This document shows positions 46,204-58,500 of a stretch of 64,000 bases of DNA, one piece after another. Source of the stretch: Jackrogersella multiformis (lineage: Eukaryota; Ascomycota; Sordariomycetes; Xylariales; Hypoxylaceae); assembly GCA_902806575.1 (NCBI GenBank), contig CADCXD010000004.1:3782001-3846000 (forward strand), read 5' to 3'. The translations under genes were made by a program, and so were the position numbers. The notes below the pieces were generated by a model. That model was not told the origin of the DNA, did not search any database, and saw only the letters and a list, made by a program, of their open reading frames with translations. How positions within the stretch are numbered: position 1 is the stretch's first letter; each line of letters begins with the position of its first letter.

Positions 46204-48460
46204 ATGTTAGTCGTGAGTCAACCCTTTCCTTCCCATTCAACCCGTTGCAGCCTTTTACAGTAATGCGCTGTGATATTTTGATCCTTTCTTCTCTTTTTCC
46301 CCGTATAAAGCAAAATACTAACCAGTTTATAATGCCAGACCAAGAATGTCGCAGAACTCTGCGTTCTGCTGATCAGCGAGCTGTATGGCCAGCTCCCCTC
46401 GGTATACTTCCCCACATGATGTTCTCTAGGACAATCCACTGAGTGACCTCAGTACTGACATGTTTGACCCCTATAGCGCATGTTCGCAGACCTTCTCGGA
46501 AGAGGCAGGTCAACTATCGCGCAGTTGGCGCAACATACTTCCCTCAACCAACGACAAGTCCGCCATGGAATTGCTGTACTCATCCAGCTAAATCTCATCT
46601 TCCACCTCACCGACCAAGATTCGGGTATCACCCAGTATGAAGCGAACCCCCATGCCGCCTACAATCTCGCCCGGACAGGAAAGATACTTGATATGATTCG
46701 CACTAAGTACGGACAACACGCGCATTCCCTCGTGCACGAGATTCTTATACAAGGCCATGCGAAGATCTCAGATCTTCTGGAAGCTTCCCAGAACGGGCAA
46801 AGTACGCCCAACGGTACTGCCAATGGTACGTCGCATGGTGATCATATTCATGTCAACGGCAATGGCGTTGCCAATGGCATGAATGACTTGAGGACAGAGG
46901 ACGTGGATGCTGATCAAGTGGAGCAAACCTATGACACACTTGCTCAGCTAATCGCTTCTGGAATTCTTGAGCCAGTTATGCAAACTATGTATCTGTCACC
47001 ACAGGACCTGAAGAGTGCAGCCGAGCAAGAATTCCTCGCGGATTTTCCTACTGGCATTCGAGGATCAAAACAAACAGCCGAGTTCGAGAAGAGTGTTAGA
47101 AAAAAGCTATGGAAGATCCACGACGATAACACTAGACTGAAACGAGAGCTTGAAAATGAATTCATCCTCGATCCTGTTCCGAAGCGCCGCAAGCTGACGA
47201 ACGGCGCCACATCAAATACTCCTGTCGGTATGGGGGCAAGAAATATCATTGCGCATGAAGTAAGTTCATATCATAGGAAACCCCCCAATCATCAAGCTTA
47301 CTGACTTATCCTTCCAGCTTGATACCGTCCTTCGTGTTAACTACGATAAGTGCACGGTCGAGCTTCGCAATCTAAAGCTCGAGCGTTACGTAGAAGACTT
47401 CATTGGTGATACCACGGCAAAGGTATATGCAACGTTGCTTGCTGTGCTGTGCAAGAAGATTTCTTGTTGCCAAGTTGACCGAACAATGAAGGTCGACGAT
47501 GACGATGATGGCCCTTCAGAACCCATCATTACTACCCAGGAGATATTTGAGAATTTGAGCCCTTCTATCGATCTATCAGCTGGGATAGGGATGCTACATG
47601 AGGAAGGGGCCATTGATATCCAGTATGCGGAGAGAATCCGACGATACCCTCCGCAGCTTAAGGGCTCGACACTCAAGGAGACGCTAGAAGAAGGGGAAGA
47701 AATAATAGGGTCTGATGACGAAGACTATGACCACAGCGGGGAAGCAGCGGCAGATTTCGGACTCCACGGCCAAAACGGTATTGACGAAGGCTTGGTGAAG
47801 ATGGACGACGATGCCCCAGTCGGCACACGGCGATTACATCAGATGCGCCAACACCTTCTCATCCTCGCCGATAGTACACAGTGTTTCGTACGTCATTGCG
47901 GCGGAGCCGACTTTGGCCAATGGACTGTGGATTTTGAACCCCTCATACAACACCTCAAATTCACTGAGCTTGATACGATAATTGAGAATCGCTTCGGTCG
48001 TCAGGGCCTTCGTCTCACCCGGATCCTCAGGGAGAAGGGTAAAATCGATGACAAGACACTGCCAGGTTTGGCGCTTATGAAGAAGCCAGACGTACATGTC
48101 AAGATGGCCGAGATGGAGATGGGGGGGTTCCTTGACGTACAAGAAGTGCCTCGAGACAATAATCGAGCAGCGGCTCGGACGATTTTCTTCTGGTTCTTCG
48201 ATCTTGACAGAACATTGCAGCGAATCTTGGACAATACCTACAAATCCATGGTACGCTGCTTTCAGCGATTGAATGTCGAGCGTCTCAAGAAGAAGGGAAT
48301 GCTCCAGGTTGCCGAGCGAAAGGACGTCCAAGGCGCAGAGGAGGAGAAACTAAGGGGCGACATATATAATGAATATGTCGAACTTCTCGACATCGAGAAA
48401 AAGATCCTTAGTCAAGTCGCGAGGCTTGATGACATCGTCTCTGTCTTCAGAGACTTCTAA
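46204..48460 (+). CDS. RPC82: RNA polymerase III subunit Rpc82 (RPC3)
   Basis: Subunit of the Pol III-specific Rpc82/34/31 trimer that works in promoter opening. Exons: a 9-base first exon 46204-46212 (ATG TTA GTC), then 46339-46401, 46477-47259 and 47318-48460, totalling 665 aa. The tiny first exon is chosen because it joins in phase to 'TKNVAELCVLLISELYGQLPS', then 'RMFADLLGRGRSTIAQLAQHTSLNQRQ', matching the first winged-helix region of Rpc82. Asn/Gly-rich low complexity follows at about 130-155, a nuclear-signal-like PKRRK near 255, and an acidic loop at about 300-390. The C-terminal 'RTIFFWFFDLDRTLQRILDNTYKSMVRCFQRL' followed by a coiled stretch is typical of the family end. The 9-base exon is the least certain part. 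Confidence 0.9.
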
Positions 48461-49350
48461 GGTTTGTTTTTGTCTGATACCAGGATAGGAAGGAAAAGAT
48501 GCATTGCGTGGCGGCGTATTTTCATGGACGGTCAGGCCTAAGGGTTTAAAAGTGGCATTGCATACATACGAGACGGCGTTGTCTTTGGCTCGGCTCGATC
48601 CGTCATCGATTATCAATGTGACATATCAGATCCCATCACGGATTGGATGTCCTAAGAGATGACGACTGTACATATAAAATAATGAGTTCTATACACTGGT
48701 GGCTATAACTATTGTACGTTCCTATTTCACTCTGGTTGGAGACAGTTATTGGGGTTTAATACATGAGTTGTACAAATTCATAAGCCTATAGAAAGGTATC
48801 CCGTGATGACCAAAATTACCTACCTAAATTACCTACCTAGGTAGTTACATTCGACTCATTAAATAAGAGACGCCTCCAATATCCTACCTCGGTAGGTAGC
48901 ACTTCAAGGTTTCGCGATAATTCCCTACCTGCATTGGACTGTCTACACCTGGGCACTGTGCAGCTTCCAAGGTTCCAAGGTTCTTAGAGGGGTAGGTACC
49001 TGGGTCCTAGACAGGTACATCCATGCGGAATCTTATCGGCGGTACCTAAGTTTGATAAGCTCGGATCGACCCAGGGACCCCTGAAGCAACCCCCTCCCCC
49101 CCCCCAGCTCCCCACTAGTTTTTGTCTAGTGCGGACCAAAATTTGTTCTAACTCATGAATTTTTTTATAATCTTCGGCGCGATTGAAATTTTGTTCGACT
49201 TTCTTGTGCGCTTCACTCACTCCAAGTTCACAAGTCGTTCGCATCCTCGCAGCTCCTCTTGCGCTCTCTAGTCTGTCAAGTATAGGTTGCTAGTTAATAT
49301 ATTTTATCTAGAATCTTTACAGGGTCGTCTTATACCTCTAACCTTTCACA
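48461..49350. other. Intergenic region between RPC82 and GGC1
   Basis: This 0.9-kb gap carries ACCTAGGT-type motifs at about 48815-48845 and 48881-48898, and a C run (about 49090-49106). The GGC1 promoter should lie to the right. No gene is supported. Confidence 0.5.
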
Positions 49351-50642
49351 ATGGCGCCCATGGTCACCGGCAAAGAGCGCGAGTCGAATCTCGCTCGGCT
49401 CCTTGGTTCCGGTAAGCTGAGCTGGACAATATCTCCTCTTTGAAAGCAATGGCTCACTGATACGAAATAGGTTCCGCTGGTTTTTCTGAACTGGCTGTCT
49501 TCCATCCCGTTCGTACCGATAATTCTAGATCCGTTTTGTCGCAAGACTAATAGGTCTAAAGGTCGATACCATTGCGAAGCGATTAATGAGCAACCAAACA
49601 AAGGTGTGAACCGCCGACCTATAACCTTCGAAGGTCTTGCGATATTAATTGCCTTGCTATGTATAGATCAAGAATTCTACCGAACTGAACAAAGTCATCT
49701 TCAAGGAGAAGGCAACTGCACCAATCAGTAAAAAGTTCTTCTCTCTCTTCCCAGGATTAGGTTATGCCGCAGGATACAAGGTCAGAGCTGCTCCGATATT
49801 CAATTGCAAGTATAAGCATCTAAAACTCAGCGCAGATCTTGCAAAGGATATACAAGTATGGTGGTCAGCCAATCGCTCGGGATTACCTTGCTGCACACTA
49901 CAGCAAGGAATTTGAGGGCGCATTCGGAAAGAAGACTGGCAAGGCAATTATGCACTCGACTGCCGGAAGGTAGGCTTTAGAGTCACGAATCGCTCAAGTC
50001 TAGGAGGCTTACTGACTTGGTCTAGTATAATCGGTATCGGCGAGATCGTCCTACTCCCCTTAGACGTACTAAAGATCAAGCGCCAAACGAACCCGGAAGC
50101 ATTCCGAGGACGAGGTGTTCTTAAGATCGTCGCCGATGAGGGCCTCGGACTATATAGGGGTTGGGGATGGACTGCGGCCCGAAATGCCCCTGGATCGTTT
50201 GCGGTATGTTCGACTACGCGAGTTTCTCCTGTACTCAACTAACATTAAATAGCTCTTCGGCGGCTCGGCATTCACTAAGGAATACTTCTTCAAGTTGGAC
50301 GACTACAACAGGGCATCATGGTTCCAGAACTTCATCGCTTCTATTGCCGGTGCCTCAGCCTCCTTGGTCGTTTCCGCCCCATTAGACGTCATCAAGACCC
50401 GTATCCAGAACAGGAATTTTGAGAACCCCGAAAGCGGTTTCCGAATCCTGTCTAACATGGCCAAGAATGAAGGGTTCTCTAGTTTCTTTAAGGGATTAGT
50501 ACCTAAGGTAAGGATCCCTCGCATCATATTATACGGAGATGGTGCTAATTTATCATAGCTTCTCATGACTGGACCGAAGCTGGTTTTCTCCTTCTGGCTT
50601 GCCCAGACACTGATCCCAATGTTCGACGCAATGCTGAAATAG
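49351..50642 (+). CDS. GGC1: Mitochondrial GTP/GDP carrier Ggc1 (Yhm1)
   Basis: Inner-membrane carrier that exchanges matrix GDP for cytosolic GTP; loss in yeast disturbs mitochondrial iron and mtDNA. Eight short exons: 49351-49411, 49471-49508, 49562-49603, 49667-49780, 49836-49969, 50026-50203, 50253-50507 and 50559-50642, giving 301 aa in phase. The three carrier signatures are HPVDTIAKRLM, LPLDVLKIKRQ and APLDVIKTRIQ. Other subfamily marks are 'NLARLLGSGSAGFSE', 'FPGLGYAAGYKILQRIYKYGGQP', 'YRGWGWTAARNAPGSFALFGG', and the ending 'TGPKLVFSFWLAQTLIP'. The high intron density contrasts with the other carrier in this window (two introns). Confidence 0.95.
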
Positions 50643-51446
50643 AGGGTTTTCCCTCAACGCAGCAAGGAGCACATGGCATTTGCTCAACGTATGTAATGAT
50701 AGATCTAGGCGCTAATAGTCCGCCGTATGTATATATGATGGAGCCGGCGTTTAAACGGTCGTGGACACTAGCACTACAAGGGGTGGATTCTATAGGTTTG
50801 GACTTTAGATGGTCATGAAGATTTTCAACGGGGTAGAAAAGGAGTTTCCATCTACAGGTTGAAAAAAATAAAAAAAACTCGACTCTAACTAACGTGTCCT
50901 ATTAAATCTTTGAGTACCTACATATGTAACTTGAGGTGCTAAAGACCTGGATATTCATGATCATGGATATGTATTGTACGTTTATGTAGTGGTTAATAGA
51001 ATAACTTTGTTAACCTTGGGTAGGTAATATGAGAGGCGTGTTTCCTAAACCCCTTAGGTGGTATAATAGTTCAATAACTCGGTTTGTTAGAAGAGCAACT
51101 TAACCTACCTACCTAGGTAGTAACCAGTAGACATGAAAATCGCCTTCTCAAATACTACCTAATTATCTAACAGTCCTCGCTTTACTTCACTTCATATTTA
51201 ATACTATTGCGCCTTCACGTATTCTCTCCCCTAGTCAAGATTTAATCCCATAATACTAAACAGCTACCCGGACTTCCATCCCCACATAGCCGGTGAGGCC
51301 TCGAATGAAAGGTACACAGCACAGCACAGCACAGCACAGCGAAAGAATATCCGGCGATTATCCGATTAACAAATAGTTTAGGTTAGGTAATTAGCGCAGG
51401 CAGAGTTTTCTATACAAGGACAAATAAATCGCCTTTCAATCACCAA
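50643..51446. other. Intergenic region, GGC1 to tRNA-Arg
   Basis: There is no coding frame of note. A 5-bp tandem (CACAG)5 lies at 51315-51340, and ACCTAGGT motifs at about 51110. Confidence 0.5.
51315..51340. repeat. (CACAG)5 tandem repeat
   Basis: Five 5-bp units in non-coding DNA, about 110 bp before the tRNA-Arg gene. Confidence 0.85.
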
Positions 51447-51536
51447 GGTCCGTTGGCCCAATGGTAAGGCGTCTGACTACGACTTTAACAAGCGATAGTT
51501 AATCAGGAGATTCTGGGTTCGACCCCCAGGCGGACC
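51447..51536 (+). tRNA. tRNA-Arg (anticodon ACG), intron-containing
   Basis: The cloverleaf is complete: 7-bp acceptor stem (GGTCCGT with GCGGACC), D arm GCCCAATGGTAAGGC, anticodon stem TCTGA/TCAGG, and T arm with TTCGA (B-box GGTTCGACCCC). The loop reads CT-ACG-A, giving anticodon ACG. A 19-base intron (about 51484-51502) follows position 37, the canonical place. A T6 run follows the gene. An identical copy lies inverted at 60762-60851. Confidence 0.95.
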
Positions 51537-51540
51537 TTCC

Positions 51541-51546
51541 TTTTTT
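51541..51546 (+). terminator. Pol III terminator of tRNA-Arg
   Basis: T6 run 5 bp after the tRNA 3' end. Confidence 0.85.
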
Positions 51547-53931
51547 AATTTTTGATAATTTGATATATATATCTAGGTAGGTAGGTAGTCTGACATATTA
51601 GATGTTAATAGTATTGGGGAACATCGATAGAAAATTTTCCCTTTCGCAATGGATTTCGTGGTTGCTAATCTATTAACCTAGTACAGTATTGTTACTATAG
51701 CGAGGTTATAGGAACAACTAATCGAAGTCTTTCCTTTGAGAGGATGTTCCGCATGTTTATTGCTATAGTTAAAACTTCCTCTTGCAATCATGAAGTACTT
51801 GTTTAAAGTACCTAGATAGATTTCTCCTTATGATCCCCCTTGTTTATAGATCCTTATATCGGATTGTCTGTGAGTCATTATGGCTTGTAGTGGTATAATG
51901 CCGCATAGTTGCATTGTAGAGCTTTTAACTTTCAAGGGTACTTGTAACTTTTTTACTTATGGACTACAATTGTATCCCATTCAATTAGAACTGAAGGTAT
52001 TAAGAATCCCTAGAATTACTTAAACTAGATATGCATACGCTATTTAGGTTGGAACTTCATGCTAAACATAGGGGAACTACCTATGGCGAGCGGCGAGTTC
52101 CCACACAACTTTCGGCTTGATCGCTAACCGAAATATGTAGTGTACCAGGTAAGGACCTAATATATAGGTATCTCGAATTGTTCAACTTCATGTCTCTAAT
52201 AACTAAGATCCTTGTGATACGTATTATTTAGATCAAAAGAACCCATAGACAATCTAACCTAAATGACTCAGGGACACTCCTTTGAAATATCATAAGTAAT
52301 ACACCCACTAGGTTTTAATAGCCGTGGGATGTGATATGTGTTTAGACTGTTTCTTTTACTCGCCAACTACCTAATCATGACAAGCATATTAAGGTCTGAT
52401 TCAAAGAGCACTGGTAGCCAAAGAAAATATTATACGCAGACAGTTATATAAGGCATGAACTAGTCCACATGATACTTTACAATACCAATGTTTATAGGTA
52501 TAGATAGGAACATACATCAGTTAATATTGATAATACTTACAGCATGAACATTGTAGGTTTCAATACACTCCATTAATTAGTGCTGTACGTAAAGCTGTAT
52601 GTGATTTAACTTATTAGGAGATACTGGCATGAGCTAACAAAATAACAGGCATCTATGAGACTTTATAAGATATTGAGATGATACGGCAATTTGGTTAGTA
52701 GATGGGGAGACGAAAAGGGGGGGTTATGAGCTTCTACTCAAGGGAACTTGTAAGGTTAAGCCAAAGTAAGGATTGAAATTTAAAGGGAAGGGTACAAATA
52801 TATCGAATACTCTTTGGGGATCTTTAATATCAATTTTGAGAGGTTTAAATATTATAGTAGCCTAACATTAGGTTAGCTCGTCGTAATATTGAAATCCAGC
52901 AAGAAATGAAGCATTCATGTCTGCCGAATACATTAATATTCTTTATCCCTTAGACTTGCAAGTTGCAACTGTGTACACATCCTTATATTCTATACAGACC
53001 TACGTAGGGCGCCGCAGAATCGGATGGCTCATTCTGACAGTTATGATTACGCCTGTAGTGCGGAATACTTGGTTCTGCCTATCGAGATATCTTGCCGCTA
53101 ACGAGGGATGAGTAATAATATCATAATTACACTACTATTATGGTGTTCTGGGCTTATATTCAGCGACTTATGCGCTTAGTGTTTAGCTACGTCACTGGGT
53201 GAAAGGTAGCACTGTTCATCAAAAGACTATTACCGCCTCATCCTTTCCTAGTAGCCTGGGGCCCTCGGCCGCCCTTATATACAGCTAGAGTCTCCCATAG
53301 ATGGACCCTGGGTTCTTTCTACTCTTGCCCCTTGGCATTATGTGCCCGAGAGTGAGGGCACGATAATCAGCACAATCTTCTGTGCCAGCATAAGTATACC
53401 AAAAATACATAACCTACATCATGGATGATAGGCAGACTTTAATATATTATAGAGACATTACAAATTACTAGGCAAATGTACCACCCTCGAAAATATGCCG
53501 GAAACAAAAGTGGAAGTTCTAGGTTAGCAGGATTGTCCGACTCTTGCGATGTCAATCAACCTGCCCCTTTTTTTTGCTCTCGGCTCTGCGAAATAAATGC
53601 GATTTGCTGGCAGTAGTGAAGACACTGTATATAGTCCAATATTTCCCACTATTATAATTCTGCTAGCGAGGTCAATGAATAGATATCTATGCAATAATAC
53701 ACCGGATAGGAGGAAATCGAAAATATTACCAAGTACGTTGGATATTCTCACGATTGTCGGCACGCAAATTTTACACATCATTCGAGAACTATTAACTTGG
53801 ACATCCGACACCTCATCTGAGATTGAAAACAATTGTACATAAGCTTTCAATATACTAAATTTTTTTTTAATTAACTGAGCTATCTAATAACATGTAATTA
53901 AGCGAGTGAGCCTGAATTTTCTTTTCATTCG

Positions 53932-53936
53932 CCTAA
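53932..53936. repeat. Target site duplication of gypsy copy 2 (left)
   Basis: CCTAA immediately before the 5' LTR is repeated as CCTAA at 60701-60705 after the 3' LTR. Five bases is the usual length for Ty3/gypsy integration. Confidence 0.85.
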
Positions 53937-54246
53937 TGTCATACGGATAGGCTCCACGAAGCAGAGTATGATCAATATATGCATGCAAGTTGGTAAATAC
54001 GAGATGTGTTAAAACTTATAAAATAGAGCTATTAGATAAGGTTAATTAAAAGACTTAATTAATATATGTAAAACTAAATTAATAAGATTAAAAAGGCGCT
54101 ATCGACGCTTAAAAAGATATTTAAATTATATATAAATTATTACGTTTCGTTTTATAAAAAAAGATAAAAAGTAAAAACCTTAAAATTATAAAGAATTATT
54201 ACTTAAATTTAAATTATAATTTTAAGCTTTATTTATCCTTATTATA
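53937..54246 (+). repeat. 5' LTR of gypsy copy 2
   Basis: 310 bp, aligning end to end with 60391-60700. The first 110 bp is only lightly RIP-mutated (TGTCATACGG here against TATTATACGA in the 3' LTR), the rest heavily. Confidence 0.9.
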
Positions 54247-57200
54247 AATATTTTTTTTTTATCTTAAGAAGATTTTATTTTAAGAAAGTACGTACTTTTC
54301 GGAAAAAAGTTAATTTTTTTATTAAATTATTTTATTTTAATTATTTATAAATAATTAACTTACTTAAAAAATTTTTTTATTAAAATATATTATATTAATT
54401 TTATTATTACGTACGTTATTATAATTATAAAAGAAACTTTATTACTTATTAATTTATAAAATTTCGAATTATTTTCGTTAAATAACGAATAATTTTCCGA
54501 GTTTTTAATTATATTTTTTTTACGAAACTTTAAAATTAAAAGTAAATATAAAGAAAATCGTTATTTATAAAAACTTATTAAAATTAAACGACGCTTTAAT
54601 ACGCGATTTTTTATTAAAATATTTAAAATAAAGAATATATTATTTCGAAACTTTTCCCTTATTTTCGGATTATTTTAATTTAATAACGATAATGTTATAA
54701 TTTTTTATAACTTTTAAAATTATAAAATAATTATACGAGACGTTTTTAATATTAATAATACCGAAGTTAATTTTAATAACTTTTTTATATAATTTATCGA
54801 GTTTTATTAAAAAATATACGATAATTATTATATTATTTAAATATTTATTATTATTATTATAAATAATTAAATTATTAATAAAAATTAAATTTAAAATTAA
54901 TATAATATAATCCAAATAATTTATAATACGGTGGTTTAATTTAATTAAACCGGTATAATATTAATAAACGAATAAATAATTTACTTTAAATAATTTACTT
55001 TAAATAATAAGTTTAATAAATTAACTTAAACTTTTCGTAATAAATTTAAAATACGATTATTTAATATATATAAAATAATTAAGCTTAATAAAAAGTTATT
55101 AATAAACTTAAGGAAATAATTAATTACTATTAATAAATTTTTTAAACCTTTTATTAAAATATTAAAAAGTAAAAGGATTTTTAATAAAAAATAATAAATT
55201 AAACTTATATTAAAGAATTTTAAATTAATGATTTTTTTATAAGAAAATATATAAACTTTACGTATATTAACGTAAAAACTTACCGTTAATTTAATAATTT
55301 AAAGGTTTATATTTAAACCGTTTTTAATAAATTTAATACTTAATTAATTTTTAATAAATTAATTAATATTAACTTCGTTTTAAAAAGCATCGAAAAACGT
55401 GTTACGTTAAAAATATTAATTAAATTAAGTTTTTTTAATTAAAAAGATTTAATATATTTTAAAGTATTATTTATTAAATATTTTACTTTGAAAACTCGAA
55501 TAAAAAACCTCTTTTTTTTATAATCTTTTTTATAAATTTAAATTAAAAGAATAATTAAAAGGGCCCGAGTATAATTCGATTTCGTTAAAGTTAACTTTTT
55601 TATATTTAAAAGTAATAAAAGAGGAATTTCCCTTAAAAAAGCCGTTAAAGTATTTAATAATAACTTAAGCGATTTCGATTTCGATAATTAATTTTAAAAC
55701 TTTAAATTATTTAAAAACCCTTTTAAAGGATTACCTCGAGGTAATTTTACGCTTTTATATAATAACGAAAATCTTTTATTTTAAAGTAATAATAACCGAT
55801 TATTTAAAGCTTTAAAACGATTAATTCGTTTTTTTTACGTTATAATTATCGTTAATTTAATATAATTTAATAAACCCGCCGTTTATAATAATAAAAACCT
55901 TTTAAAGTTTCGGACTTAATAAATAAAAATTAAAGTATATTTAAAAACGTATACGAAAAGTTTTTTTAAAAAATTTTATCGTATTAATTAAATTAAATCG
56001 TTATTATTTAAAAAAATATAATTATAATATTAATAACGTAAAAACTAAGTTACGCGGTTAAAGGTTTTTAATACTTAAGTAATATACGTTATTATTTTTT
56101 AAAAACGTTTTATAAATTTTTTAAAAAAATATCGTAACTCGAAAAAAATAAATAAATTTAAATATTAAAAAAACGTTATTTAATATTTTATTAAATTATT
56201 AAACTTTAATAAAGTGGTTTAATAATTTAAAACGACGTTTTAAAATTATATTATTAAATTAATTTATTTTAAATAAAAAAGACTTTTAAATATAAATAAA
56301 AAATTCCTCGTCGTTATTTAAAAAATAAGTTAAATATATAAAAACATATTAATTAACTTTAATATTTCGGGAAAAAAAAAGCTCGTTTCGATTTAAAAAC
56401 CTTCGAAATCGGGTTAAGTTAACCGCGGAAAGGAAAATCGTTTTAATTCGAGTTAAAATCGATCTTTAAAAAATAACGATAAATTTAAAAACGAAAGTAA
56501 ATTAAAATTAAATTAAAAAGATAAAGTTTAATTTAATAATAAAAATACCTTAAAAAGGATTAATTAAGTAAATATAAATTAACGAAAAAAGGATAAAAAT
56601 TTTATTAACGTTATAAACGCGATAATTATTAAACTTTTTTTTATTTCGTAAAAAAAAACGTTAATAATAAGGATTTATTATTAAACCCGGATAAAATTTC
56701 CTTCGTAAAACGACCTCGAAATAATAATACTTAACTTATATTTTTATTATAAAAAAAAGTATAAATAAATATAACTTTACGAGAATTATTTTATCTTCGA
56801 ACCATAAAAATTAAAGATTTTAATTCGGATTTTTAAAAAGTTTTAACGTTACATTTTATCGGATTTTACGGTTAAATTAAAATAAAATATACCGAACCGT
56901 AATAATTAAAAAAACAGCTAAAAATAAAAGGAAAGTTATAAAAAAACCTTACTTAAAATTAATTTTAAAATATAAACTTATTATTAATATAATATTATTA
57001 TATAATAAAAATAAATATTAAATATAAGCATTATTAAATTTCCGAAACTTAATTTTAATAATATCTTTTTTTAAAGTAAAGAAATAAAAGTTATTAATTA
57101 TTAAAAGATAATATATTTAATTTATATTAACTTTTAATTTAATTTAAGTTTTTTTTATAAAACGTTATTATATCGATTTTTTTATTTTTCGTTATTAAAA

Positions 57201-58010
57201 AGATTACTTTTCTCGGATTAATTTCGAATTAAACGCTTTAAATAACGAATACGATATTATTATATTATAATAATAAATAAAAATTTATAAACTCGTAAAC
57301 TTTTTTTTAAACCTTAAGAAAATTAAGTTTAATTTTTTTTATTATTAAAAATATTATATTAATTTAACTTTATATAACCCGGGAAAGTTAATTAATATAA
57401 CGATAATAAAGAATATTAAAGTAAATAAAACGTTAAAAAATGTTTTTAAAAAATTCCGTGAATTTATATATATTATAATTAAAAAAATAAAATAACGTTT
57501 TTTAAATTATTAACCTTAAGATTATATTATCGATTTTTAAGAAAGAAAAACACCTTTTTAAGAACTTTTTTACGTTATAAACGAATTTTTTTTAATATAT
57601 TTAAACTATAATTAAATAAAATAATTAATAATAATCGAATCTAAAAATTAACTTTATCTTACGTAACACTTATAATATTTATTAATAAACTTAATTTTTA
57701 AAACTTTTTTAAATTAATAATTAATTATTAAAGCTTAAATAATAATATTATTTTTATTCGTTATTTTATACCTTTAATATTCGAATTATAAACTTATTTT
57801 AAAACCGCGAAATAATTTATAAAAATCGATTTTAAATTAAAATTTCATTTAATTAAAATTAAAGAAAAAAACGAATAAAAAATAATATTTCGTTATAAAT
57901 ATAACCTTTTTAAATATTTAATAATGTTATTTAAATTAATTAACGTTTTTACGACCTTTTAATTAATAATAAATAATATTTTTCGAAATTTTATTAATTT
58001 AAGTTTTTTA

Positions 58011-58500
58011 ATATACTTAAATAATTTCCTTATTTATACGAATACGATAAAAAAATACGATAAAATTATTAAATTTTTTTTAAAAAGATTTATAAAATAT
58101 TATTTAACGGTTAACCCACGAAAGTATTTTTAAAAAATATAAAAAGTGAACTTTTTAAAATATATTATCGAAATAAATAATATCTTAATAACTTAAAATA
58201 AAATCGATTATATTAATAATTAAGAAATATTTAAATCCTTTAAAAAATCTTAGTAATTTATCGGTTTCGTAAACTTTTATCGATAATTTATAAAAAAAAA
58301 TTCGAAAATAACGAAACCGATTATTAACGTAAATAAAGGAAATAAGAAAAACTAAAAATAAATTAAAAAAATAAATAAATCTTTTAAAAAACTTAAATTC
58401 CGGTTTATTTAAGTTTTTATTATAATATATTTTAATCCTTTAAAATAAACTTATATTAAAGCCGATATATTAAATTATATTATTAACGTCGTTCTTTTTT
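58011..58500 (+). pseudogene. Decayed gypsy pol: reverse transcriptase and RNase H region
   Basis: In one frame, 58014-58025 reads Y-L-N-N at the catalytic YLDD position (both GAT/GAC codons now AAT). At 58257-58289 the frame reads F-I-G-F-V-N-F-Y-R then a stop and F-I, the connection motif of Ty3/gypsy enzymes with one Arg/Gln codon turned into TAA. At 58461 onward 'KAD' and 'NVVL' fit the start of RNase H (usually T/A-D-A-S...GGVL). All three landmarks keep the same phase, so decay was by substitution, not indels. Confidence 0.85.

Larger units (their letters stand above)
51537..53936. other. Gene-free region between tRNA-Arg and gypsy copy 2
   Basis: This region spans 2.4 kb of moderately AT-rich, non-repetitive DNA. 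The frames at 52917-53111 and 53524-53850 are short, lack any recognisable motif and have no splice partners that I could find. A TATCTAGGTAGGTAGGTAG motif lies at about 51570-51588. I see nothing else. Confidence 0.5.

Noticed and set aside
53524..53850. 108-codon reverse frame near gypsy copy 2
   Set aside because: No motif, no partner exon, and the opposite strand is also open; composition is not coding-like.
54670..54915. 81-codon reverse frame rich in Ile and Asn
   Set aside because: It lies inside the RIP-mutated element; composition is that of random A/T-rich DNA and no homologous frame is kept in copy 1.
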